Position numbers and translations under genes: made by a program. From Candidatus Krumholzibacteriia bacterium (GTDB taxonomy: Bacteria; Krumholzibacteriota; Krumholzibacteriia; LZORAL124-64-63): 23,488 nucleotides of DNA. Positions within the stretch are counted from its first letter, which is position 1. Each line of letters begins with the position of its first letter. Of the stretch, positions 7,392-15,165 are shown piece after piece. The DNA is taken from the NCBI GenBank assembly GCA_014859985.1, contig JACZKN010000302.1:1-23488 (forward strand). Direction: 5' to 3'. The notes beneath the pieces are model-generated. The model ran no database searches. It worked only from the letters and a program-made list of their open reading frames with translations, and was not told the DNA's origin.

Positions 7392-8294
7392 GTGACGAAT
7401 CCCCAACCCGCGGTCCCGACCGCGGTGCTCCGGCGCCGTGGTCCGGGCTGGCCCGACCTGCTCGAACAGCTTCCTGATCCTCCGGCCCTGCTGCACGTCG
7501 GCGGGCGTGCCGACGTCCTGGGGCCCTGGTGCCTGGCCATCGTCGGGACGCGCCGCGCCTCCCCGCGGGGCCTGGCGGTGGCCCGCACCCTGGGCGCGCA
7601 GCTGGCGGCCCGGGGCTGGACCGTGGTCAGCGGCCTGGCCCTGGGCATCGACGGGGCCGCCCACCGGGGCGCCCTGGACGCGGGCGGGCCCACCGTGGCG
7701 GTGATGGCCACGGGCCCGGACCAGACCTACCCCGCGGCCCACCGTCTCCTGCGGGGGGAGATCGAGGCGGCCGGCTGCACCCTGACCGAGTGCGCCCCGG
7801 GCGCGCCGCCGGTCCGCTACGCCTTCCCCCGCCGCAACCGCCTGATCGCCGGGCTCTGCCGGGGCGTGATCGTCGTCGAGGCCCCGGAGCCCAGCGGGGC
7901 CCTGCTGACGGCCCAGCTGGCGATCGACCACGACCGGGAGGTCTTCGCGGTGCCGGGCCCGGTGGACCTGGAGACGAGCCGGGGCTGCCACCGTCTGCTG
8001 CGGGAGGGGGCCCACCTGCTGGAGGACGCCGCCGACGTGGAACGGGTGCTCGGCCGGCCGGCTACGCCCCTGGACGGCCTCGGCGGAGGCAGCGGGCCGC
8101 CGCAGCCGGTGCCCGGCTCGTCCGCCCGCTGGATCCTCGACCGCGTCGACCTGGAGGGCACGCCGCGGGACCGGTTGCGGGCCCGCTGGCCCGGCACCGA
8201 GGCGGCCTGGGGCGAGGGCCTGCTCGCCCTGGAGCTGGCGGGGCTGATTCGCCGGTTGCCGGGCGGGTGCCTGGCCCGTACCATCTGGCGCTGA
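7392..8294 (+). CDS. dprA: DNA-processing protein DprA
   Basis: Loads RecA on incoming single-stranded DNA during natural transformation (about 300 aa). The Rossmann-like DprA fold shows VGTRRASPRGLAVARTL, VVSGLALGIDGAAHRGAL, YAFPRRNRLIAGL, then VVEAPEPSGALLTAQLA and VFAVPGPVD in the usual order. A C-terminal winged-helix region follows (RLRARWPGTEAAWGEGLLALELAGLI). The N-terminal SAM-like domain of longer homologues is missing or very short. The GTG at 7392 is a best guess with a weak ribosome site; a GTG 30 bases later is possible. Co-occurrence with type IV pilus genes fits natural competence, which is inference. Confidence 0.9.
   Translation: MTNPQPAVPTAVLRRRGPGWPDLLEQLPDPPALLHVGGRADVLGPWCLAIVGTRRASPRGLAVARTLGAQLAARGWTVVSGLALGIDGAAHRGALDAGGPTVAVMATGPDQTYPAAHRLLRGEIEAAGCTLTECAPGAPPVRYAFPRRNRLIAGLCRGVIVVEAPEPSGALLTAQLAIDHDREVFAVPGPVDLETSRGCHRLLREGAHLLEDAADVERVLGRPATPLDGLGGGSGPPQPVPGSSARWILDRVDLEGTPRDRLRARWPGTEAAWGEGLLALELAGLIRRLPGGCLARTIWR
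8256..8284 (+). promoter_or_regulatory. Possible promoter inside dprA 3' end
   Basis: TTGCCG (8256-8261), 17 bases, TACCAT (8279-8284), four of six matches in each box, with a predicted start near 8291 just upstream of the acyltransferase gene. Such a match can occur by chance; retained as a weak candidate. Confidence 0.3.
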
Positions 8295-8296
8295 GC

Positions 8297-8317
8297 GCGC
8301 GGGTCGGGGGCCCGCGC
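8297..8317 (+). other. Intercistronic GC hairpin after dprA
   Basis: GCGCGGG (8297-8303) pairs perfectly with CCCGCGC (8311-8317) across a seven-base loop, starting two bases after the dprA stop. No T-tract follows. Confidence 0.5.
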
Positions 8318-8339
8318 CGCCGTTACCCGTGGAGAGGCC

Positions 8340-9242
8340 ATGACTTCGCCCGCGCGCCAGCGCCTCGACTACGCCCTGCTCTACGCCCTTTACCTGGTGG
8401 CGCGGCCGCTGCCGCGCCCCTGGCTGCTGGCGTTGGGCCGGGGCCTGGGCTCGTTCGTCTGGACGGTGCACGGCTACCGGCGCGGCGTGGTCCTGGCGAA
8501 CCTGCGCCACGCTTTCGGGGATGGGCACAACGAGGCGGAGCTGCACCGGCTGGCAGCGGCCTTCTACCGCAACCTGGGCATGACGCTGATGGAATTCCTC
8601 GCGATGCCACGGCTGGGGCCGGCCGACGTGGTCGCCCTGGTGGAAATGGAAGGGGCCGAGCACCTCGACCAGGTGCGCCGCCAGGGCCGCGGCGGGCTGC
8701 TGGTGTCGGGCCACTTCGGCAACTGGGAGCTGCTGGGCGCCCGCGTCGCGGCCGAGGGGCAGCCGGTGAACTTCATCGTCAAGACCCAGCACAACGAGCG
8801 GGTCGACCGCATCCAGAACCGCATCCGCCAGGGGGTCGGGATCGGCACCATCCGGGCCGGCGCCTCCATCAAGGAGATGATCCGCGCCCTGCGCCGGCAG
8901 GAATGGATCGGGCTGCTGGCCGACCAGGACGCGGGCCCGGACGGGGTCTTCTGCGAGTTCCTGGGGCGCCAGGCCTCGGTCTTCCGGGGCGCGGCCTACC
9001 TGGCCTGGAAGCTGGACTGCCCGCTGATCACCGGCTTCATCTACCGCCGCCCCGACGGCCGGCACCTGGTGCGGATCGACCCGCCGGTCGAGCCGGACCG
9101 CAACCTGGGCGAGGACGAAGCGGTACGCCGCCTGACCGAGGTGCACGTGCGCCGGCTGGAGGCGGCGGTGCGCCGGGCGCCGGACCACTACTTCTGGGTG
9201 CACCGCCGCTGGAAGACCCGACCGCAAGAGGAGCAGGCGTGA
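8340..9242 (+). CDS. Lipid A biosynthesis (LpxL/HtrB-family) acyltransferase
   Basis: Membrane-associated acyltransferase (300 aa) of the lysophospholipid/lipid A late-acyltransferase superfamily. It would add a secondary acyl chain from acyl-ACP to a lipid A precursor or related lipid at the inner membrane. A hydrophobic N-terminus (about 10-40) precedes VVLANLRHAFGD. SGHFGNWELLG carries the catalytic H125-x4-E130 pair. LLADQDAGPDGVFCEFLGR and HYFWVHRRWKTRP are the conserved substrate and C-terminal motifs. The exact substrate (LpxL or LpxM type, or another lipid) cannot be told. It is preceded by GGAGAGGCC and converges on the DUF3467 gene with two bases between. Confidence 0.87.
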   Translation: MTSPARQRLDYALLYALYLVARPLPRPWLLALGRGLGSFVWTVHGYRRGVVLANLRHAFGDGHNEAELHRLAAAFYRNLGMTLMEFLAMPRLGPADVVALVEMEGAEHLDQVRRQGRGGLLVSGHFGNWELLGARVAAEGQPVNFIVKTQHNERVDRIQNRIRQGVGIGTIRAGASIKEMIRALRRQEWIGLLADQDAGPDGVFCEFLGRQASVFRGAAYLAWKLDCPLITGFIYRRPDGRHLVRIDPPVEPDRNLGEDEAVRRLTEVHVRRLEAAVRRAPDHYFWVHRRWKTRPQEEQA

Positions 9243-9244
9243 GC

Positions 9245-9559
9245 CTAGGTCCCGTCGGTCGGCTGGAAGCCGATGTTGTGCCCGGTGCCGGGCTGCCCCG
9301 CCAGCTTGATCTCCCCGTGGACCTTCTCCCAGCGCTCCAGGTTGGCGTCCAGCAGGCGGGCCAGCGCCTTGGCCGACTGGGGCGTCAGGATCACCCGGGC
9401 GTGCACCCTGGCCTTGGGCAGGCCCGGCACGATCCGCGCGAAATCCAGGATGAACTCGGCCGGGCTGTGGGTGATCAGGGCCAGGTTCGAGTAGATGCCC
9501 TCGCCCTCCTTCTCGCCCAGGTCGATGGTGATCCGCTGCTGGGGTGCGTTGCCGCTCAT
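9245..9559 (-). CDS. DUF3467 family protein
   Basis: Small cytoplasmic protein (104 aa) of unknown function and the only minus-strand gene in the window. The body EGIYSNLALITHSPAEFILD, then FARIVPGLPKARVHARVILT and PQSAKALARLLDANLERWEK, is the core I recognise for DUF3467. No signal peptide, membrane helix or metal motif is seen. On its strand a GAGGT ribosome site lies a few bases before the ATG. It is convergent with the acyltransferase (two bases apart) and divergent from rfaE1. GC3 resembles its neighbours, so recent transfer is not indicated. Function is not assigned. Confidence 0.85.
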   Translation of the reverse strand: MSGNAPQQRITIDLGEKEGEGIYSNLALITHSPAEFILDFARIVPGLPKARVHARVILTPQSAKALARLLDANLERWEKVHGEIKLAGQPGTGHNIGFQPTDGT

Positions 9560-9587
9560 GGCCGGACCTCGTGGGGCGGGGGCCGCG

Positions 9588-9616
9588 TTGACACCCGCCG
9601 GGGTGGGTGATAGCTT
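9588..9616 (+). promoter_or_regulatory. Sigma-70-type promoter of rfaE1-rfaE2
   Basis: A perfect -35 box TTGACA (9588-9593) is followed after 17 bases by TAGCTT (9611-9616), itself preceded by an extended -10 TG (9608-9609). The predicted start is near 9623, leaving a leader of about 70 nt before the chosen ATG at 9694. This argues against the in-frame ATG at 9622, which would have no leader. Confidence 0.7.
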
Positions 9617-9693
9617 CCCGGATGGCCCATCCGGACCGATCCGCGCAGGTCCCCGCGTCCGGCGAGGCCCGCCTTCCCCGAAAGAACGGGATC

Positions 9694-10674
9694 ATGGACC
9701 CGAAACACAAGGACATCATCGCCGCCTTCGCGGGCCGCCGCCTCGCCGTGGTGGGCGACTGCATGGTCGACCGCTTCCTCTGGGGGCGGGTGGACCGCAT
9801 CAGCCCCGAGGCCCCGGTGCCGGTGGTGCGGCTGGAACGGGAGACCCTCAAGCTCGGTGGCGCGGCGAACGTGGCGGCCAACATCCGGGCCCTCGGCGCC
9901 CAGGTCGTGCTGTACGCCCTTTGCGGCCGGGACGAGGCCGCCGCCCAGCTGCGGGGCCTGCTCGCCGAGCGGGGGATCGGCGACGCGGGCCTGGTGGAGG
10001 CGGCCGGACGGCCGACGACCGTCAAGACCCGCATCATCGCCCACAACCAGCAGGTGGTGCGCGCGGACCGGGAGGACGACAGCCCCGCCGACGGGGCGTT
10101 GGTGGGCCGGCTGCTGGAGGCCTTCGCCGCCGGCGGCGCCTTCGACGCCGTGGTGATCAGCGACTACGGCAAGGGGCTGCTGACGGATCCGGCCCTGGCG
10201 GGGGTGATCGCCCGCGGCCGTGAGCTGGGGGTGCCGGTGGTGGTGGATCCCAAGCGGGGCGACTACAGCCAGTACCGGGGGGCCACCAGCCTGACCCCCA
10301 ACCAGAAGGAGGCCGAGCAGGCCTGCGCCATGGTCATCAATTCGGACGAGACCCTGCGCAGGGCCGGCCGCGCCCTGCTGGAACGCACCGCCGCCGAGGC
10401 GGTGCTGATCACCCGCGGCGAGCACGGCATGGCCCTCTACGAGAAGGGCGGCGCCGAGCACCACCTGCCCACCGAGGCCACCACCGTGTTCGACGTCACC
10501 GGCGCCGGCGATACGGTGATCGCCGCCTACACCACCGCCCTGGCAGCGGGCGCGGCCTTCGCCGACGCCGCCTTCCTCTCGAACCACGCCGCCGGCATCG
10601 CCGTGCGCGAGCTGGGCACCGCTGCGGTGACGGCCGAGCAGCTGCGCCTCAGCCTGCGCGGGGACGACCGGTGA
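9694..10674 (+). CDS. rfaE1: D-glycero-beta-D-manno-heptose-7-phosphate kinase (RfaE1)
   Basis: PfkB-family kinase (326 aa) that makes heptose-1,7-bisphosphate for LPS inner-core ADP-heptose. The N-terminus LAVVGDCMVDRFLWGRVDRI with SPEAPVPVV is diagnostic. GGAANVAANI is PfkB signature 1, and DVTGAGDTVIAAY is signature 2 with the catalytic Asp. VVDPKRGDYSQYRGATSLTP lies between them. The ATG at 9694 gives the family N-terminus (DPKHKDIIAAFAGRRLAVVGD) and lies about 70 nt after the predicted start site. In E. coli this activity is fused to RfaE2 in HldE; here the two are separate genes overlapping by GTGA. Confidence 0.93.
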   Translation: MDPKHKDIIAAFAGRRLAVVGDCMVDRFLWGRVDRISPEAPVPVVRLERETLKLGGAANVAANIRALGAQVVLYALCGRDEAAAQLRGLLAERGIGDAGLVEAAGRPTTVKTRIIAHNQQVVRADREDDSPADGALVGRLLEAFAAGGAFDAVVISDYGKGLLTDPALAGVIARGRELGVPVVVDPKRGDYSQYRGATSLTPNQKEAEQACAMVINSDETLRRAGRALLERTAAEAVLITRGEHGMALYEKGGAEHHLPTEATTVFDVTGAGDTVIAAYTTALAAGAAFADAAFLSNHAAGIAVRELGTAAVTAEQLRLSLRGDDR

Positions 10675-11159
10675 GCCCCCCGGAGCGGGGGCTGGTCCTG
10701 GCCCGCCACGAACTGGGGCCCTGGGCCGAGGCCGTGCACGCGGCCGGGCGCACCATCGGCTTCACCAACGGCTGTTTCGACCTGATCCATGCCGGCCACC
10801 TGGCGGGCTTCCTCCGGGCGGCGGCGGCGGCCGACGAACTGATCGTCGCTCTCAACAGCGACGCCTCGGTCCGCGTGCTCAAGGGCGAGGGGCGCCCGAT
10901 CCTGCCGGAAGCCGACCGCGCGGCCCTGATCGCCTCCTTGCGACCCGTTTCCGCGGTCACCATATTTGCCGAGCCGACACCCCTGGAGACCATCCTCCAG
11001 GTCCGGCCTGACGTGCTCGTCAAGGGGTCCGAGTACGAGGAAGCGGACATCGTGGGCGCCCGCGAGGTCATGTCGTGGGGCGGCCGCATCGTGCGCGTGC
11101 CGATGGTGCCCGGCAGGTCGACCTCCCAAATCATCGCCGCGATCCGCCGCCTGGCCTGA
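10671..11159 (+). CDS. rfaE2: D-glycero-beta-D-manno-heptose 1-phosphate adenylyltransferase (RfaE2)
   Basis: Nucleotidyltransferase (162 aa) that forms ADP-heptose from heptose-1-phosphate and ATP. GFTNGCFDLIHAGHL holds the HxGH catalytic motif. LKGEGRPILPEADRAALIAS, DVLVKGSEY and VPGRSTSQII complete the family pattern. The GTG start overlaps the rfaE1 stop (GTGA), so the two enzymes are translationally coupled in place of the HldE fusion. The intervening phosphatase (GmhB) and the epimerase are not in this window. A run of codons that are rare here at about 10938-10967 coincides with a promoter-like sequence. Confidence 0.94.
   Translation: MSPPERGLVLARHELGPWAEAVHAAGRTIGFTNGCFDLIHAGHLAGFLRAAAAADELIVALNSDASVRVLKGEGRPILPEADRAALIASLRPVSAVTIFAEPTPLETILQVRPDVLVKGSEYEEADIVGAREVMSWGGRIVRVPMVPGRSTSQIIAAIRRLA
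10938..10966 (+). promoter_or_regulatory. Promoter-like sequence embedded in rfaE2
   Basis: TTGCGA (10938-10943), exactly 17 bases, CATATT (10961-10966), four of six matches in each box. The rfaE2 codons used here include TTG, CGA, GTT, ATA and TTT, unusual in this GC3-saturated sequence. The predicted start near 10973 would serve the cDPG-synthetase-like gene at 11204 and possibly sucCD-ndk. Confidence 0.45.
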
Positions 11160-11176
11160 TCGCGGCAGGCAACCGC

Positions 11177-11192
11177 GGACCCTCCCGGGTCC
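11177..11192 (+). other. Hairpin abutting ribosome site of the cDPG-synthetase-like gene
   Basis: GGACCC (11177-11182), loop TCCC, GGGTCC (11187-11192), directly followed by the AAGGAG ribosome site at 11193. A structure this close to the Shine-Dalgarno sequence could affect translation; there is no T-tract. Confidence 0.5.
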
Positions 11193-11203
11193 AAGGAGAC
11201 ATC

Positions 11204-12520
11204 ATGAGCAGGAGAAAGGTCATCATCCTCGGCGCGGCCGGACGCGACTTCCACAACTTCAACTGCGTCTACCGCGACAACTCCGGCTACGAGGTCGTCG
11301 CCTTCACGGCCACCCAGATCCCCGACATCGATGGCCGGCGCTATCCCGCCGCCCTGGCCGGCAGCCTCTACCCCGAGGGCATCCCCATCCACGACGAGTC
11401 GGACCTGCCGGCGCTGATCGCCGAGACCGGCGCCGAACTGTGCGTCATGGCCTACAGCGACCGTTCCTACCAGCAGGTCATGTCCCTGGGCTCGATCGTC
11501 AACGCCGCCGGCGCCGACTTCGCCATGCTGGGCGAGCGGCTGACGCAGCTCAAGAGCAGCAAGCCCGTCATCTCCGTAGGTGCGGTGCGCACCGGCTGCG
11601 GCAAGAGCCAGACCAGCCGCCGCATCTGCCAGATCCTGCGCAAGGCGGGCAAGAAGGTGGTCGCCGTGCGCCACCCCATGCCCTACGGCGACCTGGCGGC
11701 GCAGAAGGTGCAGCGCTTCGCCGAGCTGGCGGACCTGGCGAAGCACAAGTGCACCATCGAGGAGATGGAGGAGTACGAGCCCCACATCGAGGCCGGCGGC
11801 GTCATCTACGCGGGCGTCGACTACGAGGCCATCCTGCGTCAGGCCGAGGCCGAGGCGGACATCGTGCTCTGGGACGGCGGCAACAACGACACGCCCTTCT
11901 TCAGGAGCGACCTGCACATCGTCGTGGCCGATCCCCACCGCCCGGGCCACGAGCTGGGCTACTTCCCCAGCGAGACGAACCTGCGCATCGCCGACGCGGT
12001 GATCATCAACAAGGTCGTCGAGGCCGAGTTCGAGAACATCGAGCAGGTGCGCGAGAACGTCCGCTCGGTCAACCCGCGGGCCGTGATCATCGACGCCGCG
12101 AGCCCGCTGACGGTCGAGGGCGACGTGGACCTGCGCGGCAAGCGCGTGCTGGTCGTGGAGGACGGCCCGACCCTGACCCACGGCGACATGACCTACGGCG
12201 CCGGCGTCGTGGCGGCCATGCGCATGGGCGCCGGGGAACTGGTGGATCCGCGGCCCTGGGCCACGGGGCGCCTGGCCGAGACCTTCGCCGCCTACCCGGA
12301 TATCGGCACCCTGCTGCCGGCCATGGGCTACGGCGCCGAGCAGGTCGCCGATCTGGAGCGGACCATCAACGCGGTCGACTGCGACGCCGTGGTCATCGGC
12401 ACGCCCATCGACCTCAGCCGCATCGTGAAGATCAAGAAGCCGACCGTGCGCGTGAGGTACGAGCTCCAGGAGATCGGGCAGCCGAACCTGGAGCAGCTGC
12501 TGGCCCGCTTCCTGGGCTAG
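11204..12520 (+). CDS. Cyclic 2,3-diphosphoglycerate synthetase-like P-loop protein (COG2403)
   Basis: Cytoplasmic protein (438 aa) resembling archaeal cyclic-2,3-diphosphoglycerate synthetase and the bacterial COG2403 predicted GTPases. An N-terminal Rossmann-like domain starts with KVIILGAAGRDFHNFNCVYR (residues 5-24). A central nucleotide-binding domain has a dethiobiotin-synthetase-like loop, VGAVRTGCGKSQTSR (about 125-139), then VLWDGGNNDTPFF (about 221-233), VADPHRPGHE (241-250) and IINK (about 267-270). The C-terminus contains VIGTPIDLSRIVKIKKPTVR. In methanogens the enzyme cyclises 2,3-diphosphoglycerate with ATP; whether the bacterial form does so is not established. The start has AAGGAG six bases upstream. 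It sits between ADP-heptose and sucCD genes without a clear partner. Family call is good, reaction uncertain. Confidence 0.8.
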   Translation: MSRRKVIILGAAGRDFHNFNCVYRDNSGYEVVAFTATQIPDIDGRRYPAALAGSLYPEGIPIHDESDLPALIAETGAELCVMAYSDRSYQQVMSLGSIVNAAGADFAMLGERLTQLKSSKPVISVGAVRTGCGKSQTSRRICQILRKAGKKVVAVRHPMPYGDLAAQKVQRFAELADLAKHKCTIEEMEEYEPHIEAGGVIYAGVDYEAILRQAEAEADIVLWDGGNNDTPFFRSDLHIVVADPHRPGHELGYFPSETNLRIADAVIINKVVEAEFENIEQVRENVRSVNPRAVIIDAASPLTVEGDVDLRGKRVLVVEDGPTLTHGDMTYGAGVVAAMRMGAGELVDPRPWATGRLAETFAAYPDIGTLLPAMGYGAEQVADLERTINAVDCDAVVIGTPIDLSRIVKIKKPTVRVRYELQEIGQPNLEQLLARFLG

Positions 12521-12529
12521 CGGACATCC

Positions 12530-12556
12530 GGGGCGGCCGGTCCGGCCGGCCGCCCC
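12530..12556 (+). other. Strong GC hairpin before sucC
   Basis: An 11-bp perfect stem: GGGGCGGCCGG (12530-12540), loop TCCGG, CCGGCCGCCCC (12546-12556), nine bases after the preceding stop. It lacks a T-tract. It may act as a U-less terminator, an RNA stabiliser, or both; the sucC ribosome site lies just downstream. Confidence 0.6.
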
Positions 12557-12578
12557 GCCACCACCGGGGAGGAGTCGC

Positions 12579-13715
12579 GTGAACATCCACGAGTACCAGG
12601 CGAAGGAGATCTTCGCCAGCCACGGCCTGCCGGTGCCCGGCGGGAAGGTCGCCACCACGGTCGACGAGGCCGTGGCGCTGGCGAACGGGTTCGGGCTGCC
12701 GTGCATGGTGAAGTCGCAGGTGCTGACCGGCGGCCGCGGCAAGGCGGGGGGCATCAAGTTCTGCCCGACGATCGACGACGTGCGCAAGCACGCGGGCAAC
12801 ATCCTGGGCATGGACATCAAGGGCCACATCGTGCGCAAGGTGCTGGTCACCCCCGCGGTGGACATCGCCAGCGAGTACTACGTGGGCATGCTCATCGACC
12901 GCAACACCAAGCGCGTGCTGCTGATGGCCAGCGCCGAGGGCGGCGTGGAGATCGAGCAGGTGGCCAAGGAGAACCCCGACGCCATCCTCAAGCAGTCGAT
13001 CGACCCCCGCTACGGCCTGCTGGACCACGAGGCCATGGATATGGGCCTGCGGCTGTGCCCGGAGGACGTGAAGAAGGCCCGGCAGCTGGCGGCCGCCATG
13101 CAGAAGCTCTACCGGGCCTTCGTCGAGGCGGACGCCAGCCTGGCCGAGATCAACCCCTTCATCTTCACCCCCGACGGCACCGGCCACGCCATCGACGCCA
13201 AGGTGAACCTGGACGACAACGCCCTGTTCCGGCACCCGGGGTACGAGGCCCTGCGGGACCTGGAGGCGGAAGACCCCGGCGAGCGCGCCGCGCGCGAGGC
13301 CGGCCTCAGCTTCGTCAAGCTGTCGGGCAACGTGGGCTGCCTGGTCAACGGCGCCGGCCTGGCCATGGCCACCATGGACCTGGTCAACTACTACGGCGGC
13401 CAGCCCGCCAACTTCCTGGACATCGGCGGCTCCTCGAACCCGGAGAAGGTGGTCAACGCCCTGACCATCATCCTCGAGGACCCCGAGGTGAAGGCCATCC
13501 TCTTCAACATCTTCGGCGGCATCACCCGCTGCGACGACGTGGCCAACGGCATCATCAAGGCCACGCAAATGATGGACATCAACGTGCCCATCGTGGTCCG
13601 GCTGACCGGCACCAACGAGGCGGAGGGACGGGCCCTGCTGGCCAAGACCGCCCTCCACCCCGCCCAGACCATGGATGAGGCCGTGCAGAAGGCCATCGAG
13701 CTCGCGGGCAAGTAG
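12579..13715 (+). CDS. sucC: Succinyl-CoA synthetase beta subunit
   Basis: TCA-cycle enzyme subunit (378 aa) with an ATP-grasp domain; with SucD it interconverts succinyl-CoA and succinate plus ATP or GTP. NIHEYQAKEIFASHGLPVP is the canonical N-terminus. QVLTGGRGKAGGIKF is the nucleotide loop, AEINPFIFTPDG binds metal, and NIFGGITRCDDVANGII lies at the alpha-subunit interface. The start is GTG at 12579 with GGGGAGGAG upstream, supported by the exact family N-terminus. ATP versus GTP preference cannot be judged by eye. Paired with sucD 55 bases later. Confidence 0.96.
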   Translation: MNIHEYQAKEIFASHGLPVPGGKVATTVDEAVALANGFGLPCMVKSQVLTGGRGKAGGIKFCPTIDDVRKHAGNILGMDIKGHIVRKVLVTPAVDIASEYYVGMLIDRNTKRVLLMASAEGGVEIEQVAKENPDAILKQSIDPRYGLLDHEAMDMGLRLCPEDVKKARQLAAAMQKLYRAFVEADASLAEINPFIFTPDGTGHAIDAKVNLDDNALFRHPGYEALRDLEAEDPGERAAREAGLSFVKLSGNVGCLVNGAGLAMATMDLVNYYGGQPANFLDIGGSSNPEKVVNALTIILEDPEVKAILFNIFGGITRCDDVANGIIKATQMMDINVPIVVRLTGTNEAEGRALLAKTALHPAQTMDEAVQKAIELAGK

Positions 13716-13744
13716 CGCGCCGACCGGAAACCGGCGGACGCGCT
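13714..13744 (+). other. sucC/sucD intercistronic hairpin
   Basis: AGCGCG-CCG-CCGG pairs with CCGG-CGG-CGCGCT around an AAA loop (13714-13744): 13 base pairs with two single-A bulges. It starts within the sucC stop codon. No T-tract follows and sucD continues the operon, so a role in RNA stability or subunit stoichiometry is likelier than termination. Confidence 0.6.
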
Positions 13745-13770
13745 GCGCCGCCCACCAAGGAGAGGAAACC

Positions 13771-14644
<874 letters not shown>

Positions 14645-14646
<2 letters not shown>

Positions 14647-14667
14647 CCGCGGGCCGCGCCCCCGGCT
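14645..14667 (+). other. Hairpin at sucD stop codon
   Basis: AGCCGCGGG (14645-14653) pairs with CCCCCGGCT (14659-14667) around a CCGCG loop, eight pairs with one C-C mismatch. It begins inside the sucD stop codon. No T-tract. Confidence 0.45.
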
Positions 14668-14703
14668 TCCTCGGCAACGTTCTGAAAGGACCGACGTAAC
14701 CTG

Positions 14704-15108
14704 ATGCAGCAGACGTACTTCATGATCAAGCCGGAGATCGTCGCGGCCGGCGACCAGAAGGTGGGCGAGATCCTCGCCATGGTCAACCGGGCGGGGTTCC
14801 GGATCACGGCCCTGCAGATGCGGCAACTGGACCGCGCCACCGTGGAGGACTTCTACGGCGAGCACCGGGGCAAGGGCTTCTTCGCCGACCTTTGCGGCTA
14901 CATCGCCGGCGGGCCGGTGGTGGCCGTGCGCCTGGAGCGGGCCGATGCGGTGGCCAAGCTGCGCGAGCTGATCGGCGCCACCGATCCGGCCAAGGCGGCC
15001 ATCGGCACCGTCCGCGACCTGTACGGGGCGTCCCTGCAGAACAACGCGGTCCACGCCTCGGCCAACCCCGGGGACGCGGCCCGGGAACTGGGCATCATCT
15101 TCGGCTAG
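14704..15108 (+). CDS. ndk: Nucleoside diphosphate kinase (divergent)
   Basis: Transfers gamma-phosphate among NTPs and NDPs through a phosphohistidine (134 aa). Conserved residues seen: Lys9 (MIKPE), Tyr51 in DFYGEHRGKGFF, Arg87 and Thr93 in the RELIGATDP segment, Arg104 in GTVRDLYG, Asn114 and catalytic His117 in NNAVHASA, Glu128 near the C-terminus. The near-invariant HGSD after the active histidine is HASA, KPD is KPE, and the Kpn-loop proline before GTIR is Ile100. All phosphate and base contacts survive, so activity is expected. The AAAGGA ribosome site is 13 bases from ATG, rather long. Following sucCD it may recharge GDP or ADP pools. Confidence 0.9.
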   Translation: MQQTYFMIKPEIVAAGDQKVGEILAMVNRAGFRITALQMRQLDRATVEDFYGEHRGKGFFADLCGYIAGGPVVAVRLERADAVAKLRELIGATDPAKAAIGTVRDLYGASLQNNAVHASANPGDAARELGIIFG

Positions 15109-15125
15109 GCCGGACGGCGGCCGCC

Positions 15126-15154
15126 TTGACAGGCCCCGGCCCGGCTATTAAGGT
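15126..15154 (+). promoter_or_regulatory. Promoter upstream of the DUF177-rpmF-fab cluster
   Basis: A perfect TTGACA (15126-15131) and, after 17 bases, TAAGGT (15149-15154) within TATTAAGGT. The predicted start is near 15161, only five bases before the DUF177 ATG at 15166, and no Shine-Dalgarno sequence is visible. If TATTAA (15146-15151) is the real -10 box the spacer would be a short 14. Likely the main promoter of the ribosome and fatty-acid cluster. Confidence 0.65.
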
Positions 15155-15165
15155 GTGGCGCTTGC

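Noticed and set aside
9607..9693. Upstream in-frame starts for rfaE1 (GTG 9607, ATG 9622)
   Set aside because: They overlap or touch the -10 box of the TTGACA promoter and add residues unlike the family; the ATG at 9694 fits better.
6933..10046. Very long minus-strand open frame (over 1000 codons) across obgE-rfaE1
   Set aside because: It is antisense to five well-identified genes, its translation is Arg/Pro/Gly-rich without domains, and such frames are expected at this GC level. Only the real DUF3467 gene on that strand is kept.
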